From Azospirillum brasilense (GTDB lineage: Bacteria > Pseudomonadota > Alphaproteobacteria > Rickettsiales > UBA3002), in contig QFOX01000085.1 in assembly GCA_003241645.1 (NCBI GenBank), positions 1 through 6,729 of the forward strand: a stretch of 6,729 bases of DNA, in the 5' to 3' direction. Made by a program: the position numbers and the translations under genes. Shown here one piece after another: positions 1 to 5,529 of the stretch (position 1 is the stretch's first letter; every line of letters begins with the position of its first letter). Below the pieces are notes generated by a model. That model was not told the origin of the DNA. It searched no databases and saw only the letters and a program-made list of their open reading frames with translations.

Positions 1-993
1 CAGGAGAAGGACCGCACCATCGCCAGCACCACCCAGCATAACGAGAAAGTGAGCGCCGAGTTCGCGCTGCTCAAGCGTGACCTGATGAAGCTGGCCGAAG
101 ACAACAAATCCGGTGAGCTGGCCGACTACGCGAAAATGATGAGCGAGCAGTTCGCCAGCGAAGCCGAGACCGGCAGCACGCTGAACCAGGAATTCGCCGA
201 TGCCAACAAGGCCGCCGAAGTCAGCGAAAAATACAACGCCGTGTTCCAGCGCATCGAATACCTTGAGAACCGCGTGAAAGAGCTGCAATCCACCCACGAC
301 ATGATGGTCAGCGACATTCGTGCCACCACCGGCGGCAAGATCGCCGAGCTGGAGCGCGTGATCGCCACCACCGGCGTGGACAAAGCCCCGCTGGAGCGTC
401 AGGCGCAGGCCCGCGCCAAGCAGGCCGAGCAGCGCGCCGAGAAATATGGCCGCATCGAGAATGGCCGTGGCGGCCCGTTCCAGCCGGTCAAGACCTCGAT
501 GCTGAAGGATAAAGAGCCGGACCTGTACTTCAACCTGAAGCGCATGATGACGCTGAACGACATCGTCTCTGCCCTGCCGGTGGCCGACCCCATGGCCGTG
601 GCCAACTACCGCCGCACCAGCGGCTACGGCACCCGCGTGGACCCGTTCCGCGGCCGTCTGGCATACCATAGCGGCGTGGACCTTGCCGGCCCGGTGGGCA
701 CCCGCATCAAGGCCACCAGCGATGGTAAGATCTCCTTCACCGGCTACCGCGGTGCCTATGGCAACATGGTGGAAGTCAGCCATGATTTCGGCTTCGCCAC
801 GCGCTATGGCCACCTCAGCAAAATTCTCGTGAAAGACGGCCAGACCGTGAAGAAAGGCGACATCATCGCCGTTCAGGGCTCCACCGGCCGCTCCACCGGC
901 AACCATCTGCATTACGAAGTGCGCTATAACGGTCAGGTGCTGAACCCCTCCAACTTCTTGAAAGCAGGGCAGCATGTTCGGTCGGTCAACTAA
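1..993 (+). CDS. M23 family (LytM-type) metallopeptidase, 5' end outside window
   Basis: This is a zinc endopeptidase expected to cut peptidoglycan cross-links in the periplasm. The frame is open from base 1, so the apparent GTG start at 49 is internal and 330 codons are seen of a longer gene. The first half (to about base 480) is rich in Glu, Lys, Ala and Gln and looks like a coiled coil. The C-terminal part (about 600-960) is a complete LytM domain: HxxxD (His at 667, Asp at 679), the YGHL histidine at 811, and HLH at 904-912. All metal and catalytic positions are therefore present, so it should be active. Any signal or membrane anchor lies upstream of the window. The last 20 bases overlap the bactofilin gene, which points to coupled expression and a shared role in local wall remodelling. 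Family identity is secure; the exact substrate bond is not. Confidence 0.93.
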   Translation, partial: QEKDRTIASTTQHNEKVSAEFALLKRDLMKLAEDNKSGELADYAKMMSEQFASEAETGSTLNQEFADANKAAEVSEKYNAVFQRIEYLENRVKELQSTHDMMVSDIRATTGGKIAELERVIATTGVDKAPLERQAQARAKQAEQRAEKYGRIENGRGGPFQPVKTSMLKDKEPDLYFNLKRMMTLNDIVSALPVADPMAVANYRRTSGYGTRVDPFRGRLAYHSGVDLAGPVGTRIKATSDGKISFTGYRGAYGNMVEVSHDFGFATRYGHLSKILVKDGQTVKKGDIIAVQGSTGRSTGNHLHYEVRYNGQVLNPSNFLKAGQHVRSVN

Positions 994-1471
994 GAACCGC
1001 GACGCCAAAGCCGGCAGCAGCAAAAAACACGTGTTGATCCCTTCCGTGGTGTCGTCGGACATGCACGTGATCGGCAACATCGTGAGCCCCGAGGGCGTGC
1101 TGGACATTGACGGGCAGGTGCATGGCAACGTGCGCGCCCACACCATCTCGCTACGCGAGAATGGCAAAGTGAACGGCGATCTGGTGGCCGAGCAGGTCTA
1201 TATCTACGGCACGGTGGAAGGGCTGGTGAAAGCCCGCCAGGTAACGCTCTATGCCACCGCCCGTGTGACCGGCAGCATCATGCACGAGACCCTGTCGGTG
1301 GAAGATGGCGCCTTCGTGGACGGCAAATTCAAGCGCACCGACCGCATGAGCGACGAAGAGCTGTTCAACAAAAAGGTCAGCGAAGTGGAAAGCCTGTTCG
1401 ACAACGACAACAGCGAAGCGCCCAGCGAGGCGGAATTGCTGGTGCTCGAGAACCTCCGCCTCATTCGCTAG
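974..1471 (+). CDS. Bactofilin (polymer-forming cytoskeletal protein)
   Basis: A 165-residue bactofilin, a nucleotide-independent bacterial filament protein that forms membrane-associated scaffolds. Residues about 22-118 are the beta-helix core (DUF583), seen as regularly spaced G-x-[VIL] turns: GNI, GQVHGNV, GKVNGDL, GTVEGLV, RVTGSI and DGKF. Short flexible tails flank it: a basic, Ser/Lys-rich N-terminus and an acidic Glu/Asp/Ser-rich C-terminus. The length is typical for the family. The ATG at 974 lies inside the end of the M23 gene (20-base overlap, different frame) with only a weak GGG ribosome-binding site, so translational coupling to the peptidase gene is likely. Bactofilins next to M23 peptidases are a known arrangement, for example CcmA/Csd1 in Helicobacter and BacA/LmdC in budding alphaproteobacteria. 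The inferred job is to position the peptidase. Confidence 0.94.
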   Translation: MFGRSTKNRDAKAGSSKKHVLIPSVVSSDMHVIGNIVSPEGVLDIDGQVHGNVRAHTISLRENGKVNGDLVAEQVYIYGTVEGLVKARQVTLYATARVTGSIMHETLSVEDGAFVDGKFKRTDRMSDEELFNKKVSEVESLFDNDNSEAPSEAELLVLENLRLIR

Positions 1472-1479
1472 GCCAGCGC

Positions 1480-2094
1480 TTATTCCGCCGGCATCGGCTC
1501 GCGCAGGTTCTCCTGCCACAATTTCTTGAGCTTTTCCTCGCGCCCCGAGCCGTATTTATAGGCATTGTAGCGGATCTTGCTCTTTTCGTAGTATTTCTGG
1601 TGGTAATCTTCCGCGGCGTAGAACGGTTTCGCCGGCAGGATCTGCGTGGCCACCGGGCGCGGGGCGAAGAACGCCTCCACCTTCTTCTTACTGGCTTCGG
1701 CGGCGCTGCGCTGCGCCTCGCTGTTGACGAAGATCACGGTCTGGTAGTGCGTGCCGCGGTCATACATCTGGCCGCCCGCATCCAGCGGGTCAATATCGTG
1801 CCAATACACATCCAGCAGCGTTTCGTAGCTCACCTTCGCCGGGTCGTAGGTCACTTCAATGACCTCGTAATGCCCGGTCGTGTCGGTGCTCACCTGCTCG
1901 TAGGTGGGGTTGGCCACGTCGCCGCCGGAATAGCCCACGCTGGTGCGGATGACGCCCGGCGTGTTGTCGAACACGGGTTGCATGCACCAGAAGCAGCCCC
2001 CGGCGAAAATGGCGGTATCGGTGGTCTTCGGGGCATCGGCGGCCATGGCGGTGGTTCCCATCAAAAGGGTGGCAAGCAAAGCGGTCAAGCGCAT
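1480..2094 (-). CDS. msrA: Peptide-methionine (S)-S-oxide reductase, exported
   Basis: MsrA reduces the S-epimer of methionine sulfoxide in oxidised proteins. The 204-residue product begins with a short signal peptide (MR, then a Leu/Ala/Thr stretch, likely cut after AMA at 16-18), so it probably works in the periplasm. The active-site motif GGCFWC (32-37) holds the catalytic Cys34, followed by GYSGGDVANPTYEQV, TGHYEVIEV, YWHDIDPLD and DRGTHYQTVIF, all typical of the family. Only two cysteines exist in the whole protein, Cys34 and Cys37, so the usual C-terminal resolving cysteines are absent. Cys37 in the CxxC is the inferred resolving residue. The ATG at 2094 is chosen because it gives the intact signal peptide; the ribosome-binding site is weak. 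The gene lies 81 bp downstream of mgtE on the same strand, and its stop is 8 bp from the bactofilin stop. No MsrB domain or msrB gene is nearby. Confidence 0.95.
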   Translation of the reverse strand: MRLTALLATLLMGTTAMAADAPKTTDTAIFAGGCFWCMQPVFDNTPGVIRTSVGYSGGDVANPTYEQVSTDTTGHYEVIEVTYDPAKVSYETLLDVYWHDIDPLDAGGQMYDRGTHYQTVIFVNSEAQRSAAEASKKKVEAFFAPRPVATQILPAKPFYAAEDYHQKYYEKSKIRYNAYKYGSGREEKLKKLWQENLREPMPAE

Positions 2095-2175
2095 AGGAAT
2101 CTCGCGGTGGTGAGGTTCGACCTTAACAGGGTGGGCACAACAAAGCCGCTTACAAATAAGTAATCCGTTCGAATC

Positions 2176-3567
2176 CTACAGCAGGATCAGCGTCGCCAGC
2201 CCAAGGAAGCTGAAGAAGCCGAGGCAATCGGTCACCGTGGTGAGGAAGATGCTGCTGGCAATGGCGGGGTCGATGCCGCGCTTATCGAGCAGGATGGGGA
2301 TGAGCGCGCCGAACAGCCCCGCCGTGGTCATGGTGATGGTGGCGGCCGCCAGCATGACGCCGGCGAACGGCAGCTCACGGAACCACAGGTACGAGCCCAC
2401 CGCCATCAGCACGCCAAGCGCGCAGCCGTTCAGGAAGCCGATGAGCATTTCCTTGCGCACGTAGCTCCAGCGGTTGGCGTCGGTCAGGTGTTTGGTGGCA
2501 ATGGCGCGCACGGCCACGGTCACCGCCTGCGTGCCGGTGTTGCCGCCCATGCTGGCCACCACGGGCATCAGCACCGCCAGCGCCACGATCTTCTCGATCG
2601 AGTCTTCGAACCGGCTGATCACAAAGGCGGCGAGTGCTGCCGTCCACAAATTCAGGAAAAGCCAGCCGAAGCGGGCCTTCACCGCATCGAAAATGCGCGA
2701 GCCGAAGTCGGGCGTGCTCACGCCCCCGGCGCGCAGGTAATCTTCTTCTTCCTCTTCCTGGATCACGTCCACCACGTCATCCACCGTGATGGTGCCCACC
2801 AGCGCCCCGGTATCGTTCACCACGGGGGCTTCCACCAGCGCGTATTTGCGGAACAGGTAGGCCACTTCCTCCTGGTCGGTGTGGGTGTGCACGGCAAAGG
2901 TGCTGCCGTTCATGATGGCGCTCAGCTTCACCTCGCGCTTGTGCGACAGGATATTGCCCAGCAAAATGCGCCCGGTGGGGTGGAATTGCCCATCCACCGC
3001 GTAGAGCACATAGAAATGCTCGGGCAGCTCGTCGGTCGCGCGCAAATAGTCGATCGTGTCGCCCACGCTCCAGCTCTCCGGCACCGCCACCAGCGTGTTG
3101 CGCATCAGGCGGCCCGCGGATTCCAGCGGGTAGGTGAGCGATTCGACGACCTCATCGCGGATGTCGGCGGGCATCTCGTCGAGGATTTCCTGCTGTGCTT
3201 CGGGCGCCAGATCCTCAAGAATGTGCACCGCATCGTCGGTTTCCATCTCGGCGAGGACTTCCGCCGATTTCTCGGCGCCCAGCGCCTCGAGTACGTCTTC
3301 GGCCGCCTCGGGCGACATCTCGGCGAGCGTTTCCGCGTCAAAGCCTTCGGCGAGGATCTCGGTCAGGAAATGCCGCTCATCCGGCGTGATCTGGTCGAAC
3401 AGTTCGGCCTGGTCGGGCGCAGGAAGCGGATAGACCAGCGCGCGCGCCGTGGTGCGGTCTTCGCGGGCAATGGCTTCCACCACTTCGGCGACGAATTCAG
3501 GGCTAAGGGAGAAGCCGGTATCGGGGTCCAGCGGGGCAAATTCGGAGGCTATCGTCGCTTCGCTCAT
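2176..3567 (-). CDS. mgtE: Magnesium transporter MgtE
   Basis: MgtE is a dimeric inner-membrane Mg2+-selective channel gated by cytosolic Mg2+. The 463-residue protein has the full family order: an acidic helical N domain (about 20-140), a CBS pair (about 152-270) ending in a run of five glutamates, a connecting plug helix, then about five membrane segments from residue 303 to the end. The signature MPVVASMGGNTGTQA (334-348) and the pore-type aspartate in TDC (447) are present, so it should be functional. GTG (3570) and ATG (3567) lie in tandem. I chose the ATG because GGGAGG (plus-strand 3572-3577) sits four bases before it but only one base before the GTG. The gene is downstream of tRNA-Leu and its terminator, and upstream of msrA. 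The leader of about 137 bases shows no recognisable Mg2+ riboswitch; control is presumably by the protein's own Mg2+ sensing. Confidence 0.95.
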   Translation of the reverse strand: MSEATIASEFAPLDPDTGFSLSPEFVAEVVEAIAREDRTTARALVYPLPAPDQAELFDQITPDERHFLTEILAEGFDAETLAEMSPEAAEDVLEALGAEKSAEVLAEMETDDAVHILEDLAPEAQQEILDEMPADIRDEVVESLTYPLESAGRLMRNTLVAVPESWSVGDTIDYLRATDELPEHFYVLYAVDGQFHPTGRILLGNILSHKREVKLSAIMNGSTFAVHTHTDQEEVAYLFRKYALVEAPVVNDTGALVGTITVDDVVDVIQEEEEEDYLRAGGVSTPDFGSRIFDAVKARFGWLFLNLWTAALAAFVISRFEDSIEKIVALAVLMPVVASMGGNTGTQAVTVAVRAIATKHLTDANRWSYVRKEMLIGFLNGCALGVLMAVGSYLWFRELPFAGVMLAAATITMTTAGLFGALIPILLDKRGIDPAIASSIFLTTVTDCLGFFSFLGLATLILL

Positions 3568-3570
3568 CAC

Positions 3571-3704
3571 GCCTCCCGAAATTTTAAAGTTAGATGCTGG
3601 TTACGCGATACGCTGGTTGAGTGAGGCTTTTGCATGTCCGCCTAGGTTCGCCCGGCGCGGCACGCTGGCCGCTTGCGCTCACGAAGGCTCCCATGATTCC
3701 TTCC
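3571..3704. other. Intergenic region between mgtE and the tRNA-Leu terminator
   Basis: Apart from the mgtE ribosome-binding site I recognise no gene here. It should hold the mgtE promoter on the minus strand. The AT-rich stretch around 3580-3592 could belong to a -10 region, but no convincing -35/-10 pair is visible. The GC-rich part (about 3640-3690) has no clear long palindrome. Confidence 0.4.
3572..3577 (-). promoter_or_regulatory. Ribosome-binding site of mgtE
   Basis: The minus strand reads GGGAGG, then CGTG, then ATG. The spacing favours the ATG at 3567 over the overlapping GTG at 3570, making the protein 463 rather than 464 residues. Confidence 0.7.
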
Positions 3705-3731
3705 GGAAAACGAGCCACTGGCTCGTTTTCC
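3705..3731 (-). terminator. Rho-independent terminator of tRNA-Leu
   Basis: A perfect 12-bp inverted repeat (3705-3716 with 3720-3731) has a three-base loop. Read on the minus strand, the GC core GAGCC/GGCTC is flanked by AAAA on the 5' side and TTTT on the 3' side, the form of an intrinsic terminator. It begins directly after the tRNA 3' trailer. The A/T flanks are symmetrical, so it could also act in the other direction, but no plus-strand gene ends just before it. Confidence 0.75.
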
Positions 3732-3838
3732 TACAGGAATGGTGCGACCGAGAAGACTCGAACTTCCACGCCTCACGGCGCTACCACCTCAAGGTAGTGC
3801 GTCTACCAATTCCGCCACGGTCGCATCATTCCTGTAGG
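3730..3838 (-). repeat. Inverted repeat spanning the tRNA-Leu ends (leader pairs with trailer)
   Basis: The arm 3730-3750 is the reverse complement of 3818-3838 over 21 bases with one mismatch (at 3741/3827). Seven pairs are the normal acceptor stem. The rest extends it outward by 14 positions, through the discriminator and CCA into leader and trailer. The primary transcript could therefore form one long rod capped by the tRNA body. Confidence 0.85.
3740..3824 (-). tRNA. tRNA-Leu (anticodon GAG)
   Basis: Minus-strand class II tRNA of 85 bases including an encoded CCA (3740-3742). The acceptor stem GCGACCG/CGGTCGC is fully paired (3818-3824 with 3744-3750) with discriminator A at 3743. The anticodon stem CTACC/GGTAG encloses the loop TTGAGGT, giving anticodon GAG (3788-3790), which reads CUC and CUU leucine codons. 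A long variable arm, CGCC-GTGA-GGCG, is typical of tRNA-Leu. The T loop is TTCGAGT, with one G-U pair in its stem. A promoter lies upstream and a terminator downstream, so it seems to be a single-gene transcript. The sequence just outside both ends is mutually complementary, which is unusual and is reported separately. Confidence 0.97.
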
Positions 3839-3845
3839 AGGTGCG

Positions 3846-3874
3846 GCAATAGCAAATGCCATTCGGCTGTGCAA
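3846..3874 (-). promoter_or_regulatory. Probable promoter of tRNA-Leu
   Basis: On the minus strand a TTGCAC -35-like hexamer (3869-3874) and a TATTGC -10-like hexamer (3846-3851) are separated by exactly 17 bases. Transcription would begin near 3839, giving a leader of about 14 bases that nearly coincides with the outer arm of the inverted repeat around the tRNA. The hexamers are only partial matches to the sigma70 consensus; position and spacing carry the call. Confidence 0.5.
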
Positions 3875-3885
3875 CTGCTATTCTC

Positions 3886-3955
3886 CGTCATTCCGGCGAA
3901 AGCTGGAATCTATTTTACACCCAAGGAATGGATTCCAGCTTTCGCTGGAATGACG
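3886..3955. repeat. Paired-hairpin REP/MITE-like palindromic element
   Basis: Two 25-base arms (3886-3910 and 3931-3955) are inverted copies of each other with one mismatch, separated by a 20-base spacer. Each arm is itself a hairpin: an 8-bp ATTCC[GA]GC/GCTGGAAT stem with a four-base GAAA or TTTC loop. The termini CGTCATTCC and GGAATGACG belong to a very widespread proteobacterial repeat. Its chance translation gives the familiar VIPAKAGI and IPAFAGMT strings, and both are present here in the plus-strand frame. It probably moves or is copied through a REP-type or other transposase encoded elsewhere. It ends exactly at the base before the lipB ATG. Confidence 0.85.
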
Positions 3956-4693
3956 ATGCGTTATATAGCCCCCATGCAATGGCAAACCACACCGGGCCTG
4001 ACCGCCTATCCCGACGCGCTGGCGCGCATGGCGACCCACGTGGCCGAAATGCGCCGCGGCGACGCGCACGAGCTGGTCTGGCTGGTCGAGCACCCGCCGC
4101 TTTACACCGCGGGCACCAGCGCCAAGGGCGCCGACCTGCTGAACCCCGCATTCCCCGTGTTCGAGACCGGGCGCGGCGGGCAATACACCTACCACGGCCC
4201 CGGGCAGCGCGTGGCCTACACCATGCTGGATCTGCGCCCGCGCGGGCAGGACATCCGCGCCTTTGTGAAGCAGTTGGAGCAGTGGATCATCCTCACGCTC
4301 GACGAATTCGGCGTGGAAGGCTTCACCCGCGACGGCCGTATTGGGGTCTGGGTGGATGTTGCGCGTGAACGCGCGAAGCATGCCGGCGTAGCGCCGCAGC
4401 TGCGCGAGCCGCGAAGCGCGGGGGGAAGCCCCGAAGGGGCGAAGGGGGAAGCCCCCCTTTTAAACCACGAGGCCAAAATCGCCGCGCTGGGCATTCGGGT
4501 GCAGGGCTGGGTGACCAGCCACGGCATCGCCATCAACGTAAAGCCCGATCTCAGCCATTATCTGGGCATCGTGCCCTGCGGCATCCGCGAATTTGGCGTG
4601 ACGTCGCTTTCCGCGCTCGGGGTGGATGCACCCATGGACGCGGTCGATACCGCGCTTCAGCGGTCATTTATGAAGGTGTTTGGAAAAAGTTAG
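3956..4693 (+). CDS. lipB: Octanoyl-[ACP]:protein N-octanoyltransferase LipB, with in-frame insertion
   Basis: LipB moves the octanoyl group from acyl carrier protein to a lysine of lipoyl domains, the first step of cytosolic lipoate synthesis. The 245-residue protein has RGGQYTYHGPGQ (73-84), the catalytic lysine in EAKIAALGIRV (Lys174), the TSHGIAIN motif (187-194) and the catalytic cysteine in GIVPCGI (Cys208), so it is probably active. It is longer than the usual 210-230 residues because about 35 extra residues (about 135-171) sit between GVWVD and the catalytic lysine, encoded by GC-rich palindromic DNA. The start is ATG 3956, or ATG 3974 six codons later. The first has a weak GGA at a sensible distance; the second begins where LipB homology begins. 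The open frame continues upstream through the repeat and the tRNA, but that part is not LipB. lipA is not in the window. Confidence 0.93.
   Translation: MRYIAPMQWQTTPGLTAYPDALARMATHVAEMRRGDAHELVWLVEHPPLYTAGTSAKGADLLNPAFPVFETGRGGQYTYHGPGQRVAYTMLDLRPRGQDIRAFVKQLEQWIILTLDEFGVEGFTRDGRIGVWVDVARERAKHAGVAPQLREPRSAGGSPEGAKGEAPLLNHEAKIAALGIRVQGWVTSHGIAINVKPDLSHYLGIVPCGIREFGVTSLSALGVDAPMDAVDTALQRSFMKVFGKS
4420..4461 (+). repeat. GC-rich palindromic repeat cluster inside lipB
   Basis: The 12-base unit GGGGGAAGCCCC occurs twice (4421-4432 and 4444-4455), each copy able to fold on itself. Between them GCCCC-GAA-GGGGC (4428-4440) forms another hairpin. The last hairpin, AAGGGGG/CCCCCTT (4442-4459) with a four-base loop, is followed by two more T, so it resembles a weak intrinsic terminator inside the gene. 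The cluster keeps the lipB frame open and encodes a Gly/Ser/Glu/Ala-rich loop. Confidence 0.8.
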
Positions 4694-4714
4694 GGTTTGC
4701 GTGCCAAGGCGCGC

Positions 4715-5485
4715 CTAGCGATTGATAATGGCCGTGATGTTGCAGGAGATCTCCGCACTGCTCAGGTTATAGGTGGCGGGCGTTGCGGTGCCCGTGGTGC
4801 AGCCGGGGCTGGCCCCGGTATTGCCGCTTTGGATGATGCCCAGATCGGGGCGTCCATCATCGAGTTTGGTATCGATGTTCCATAATTCTTCCGGTTTGAT
4901 AATGGGATTGCGCGTGGTGTCGCCGATCGTGCCGCCAAACAAAGCAATGGCTGCCGCTTGGTTCGGCCAGCACATATTGCCGGCACCGGTGATGGTGGAA
5001 CAAAACGCGTTGCCATACGCCAGGCCGAACGACACTAAGGTATAGCCCCCATTATTCAAGCGCATGCGTGGTTGGTTCGTGCCCAGCACGAACCGTGGCG
5101 TGTTCGTTTGCACACCCGTGTAGCTGCCTTCCACCAGGCCTGCATTGCCCAGTTGCTGCCAGGCGCGCATGTTCTCATAGAACACGTTGCTGACATTATC
5201 GATGACCCCATTGCCGTTACCGTCGCAGGTTTGGGTGCCCGTGCCTGTGCCGTTCGGGCATGTGCTGGCCGTACCCCAGAATTGGGTGGCGTTCGTCATG
5301 TCGCCGGGCCAGCCGAAATATTTGTCCCGGAACGTGTGAAGTGAGGTGCTGTATCTTGATAAGTCGTTGGCAACGCTTCGTAATTCGGCTGCCCGAATCA
5401 AGGATTGCCCACCAAGGATTCCGCCCGTCAATAATCCAAGAATCACCAGTACGATCGAAAGTTCAACTAAGGAGAATCCACGCAT
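4715..5485 (-). CDS. Prepilin-type (type IV pilin / type II secretion pseudopilin-like) protein
   Basis: A 256-residue protein with a class III prepilin signal: leader MRG, cleavage between Gly3 and Phe4, Glu at position 5 of the mature protein (FSLVE), then a hydrophobic helix to about residue 25 that anchors and polymerises the pilin. The globular part holds six cysteines (76, 87, 162, 172, 229, 248), which allow up to three disulfides, and an EF-hand-like loop DGNGNGVID (88-96) between the first disulfide candidates and FYENM. ATG 5485 is the only start: a TAG lies ten codons upstream in frame with no other start between. The ribosome-binding site is poor and the start codon lies in a hairpin. 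By eye its GC content is lower than that of its neighbours (about 45-50% in several stretches). No assembly ATPase, prepilin peptidase or secretin gene is nearby. Which pilus or secretion system it serves is unknown. Confidence 0.87.
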   Translation of the reverse strand: MRGFSLVELSIVLVILGLLTGGILGGQSLIRAAELRSVANDLSRYSTSLHTFRDKYFGWPGDMTNATQFWGTASTCPNGTGTGTQTCDGNGNGVIDNVSNVFYENMRAWQQLGNAGLVEGSYTGVQTNTPRFVLGTNQPRMRLNNGGYTLVSFGLAYGNAFCSTITGAGNMCWPNQAAAIALFGGTIGDTTRNPIIKPEELWNIDTKLDDGRPDLGIIQSGNTGASPGCTTGTATPATYNLSSAEISCNITAIINR

Positions 5486-5508
5486 GCACCCATCATACGC
5501 GGGTGCAT
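5484..5508 (-). promoter_or_regulatory. Hairpin overlapping the prepilin start codon
   Basis: Perfect 8-bp inverted repeat ATGCACCC (5484-5491) / GGGTGCAT (5501-5508) with a nine-base loop. In the minus-strand mRNA the 3' arm contains the A and U of the start codon and the only GGG near it, so folding would hide the initiation site. An AGGGGG stretch (5509-5514) lies just 5' of the hairpin. A role in limiting translation is inference. Confidence 0.5.
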
Positions 5509-5529
5509 CCCCCTATGCAAGGCGTGGCG

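Noticed and set aside
49..51. GTG as the start of the M23 peptidase
   Set aside because: The frame is open back to base 1 with no stop, no ribosome-binding site precedes the GTG, and a periplasmic enzyme would need an export signal further upstream.
1600..2163. Plus-strand open frame (187 codons) opposite msrA
   Set aside because: Low-complexity His/Gly/Arg composition typical of an antisense frame; msrA on the other strand has all family motifs.
2160..2180. Possible tRNA remnant (a T-loop-like GTTCGAATCC)
   Set aside because: No matching anticodon or D arm is found around it; a ten-base match is not enough.
2488..3624. Long plus-strand open frame (378 codons) opposite mgtE
   Set aside because: It is His/Arg/Gly-rich with no recognisable domain. 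It is the antisense shadow of a well-supported GC-rich gene.
3571..3704. Possible Mg2+ riboswitch (M-box) ahead of mgtE
   Set aside because: The leader is short and I could not find the conserved M-box helices or a terminator/antiterminator pair next to the start.
3449..3955. Upstream open frame in phase with lipB that would make a 414-residue protein
   Set aside because: It translates antisense mgtE, the antisense strand of tRNA-Leu (the familiar spurious REDSNFHASRRYHLKVVRLPIPP-like string, given here only as a marker) and the REP-like element. LipB homology begins only near 3956-3974.
4707..4716. Ten-base perfect palindrome AGGCGCGCCT between lipB and the prepilin gene
   Set aside because: There is no loop or T tract, so it is not a terminator, and short GC palindromes are expected by chance at this composition.
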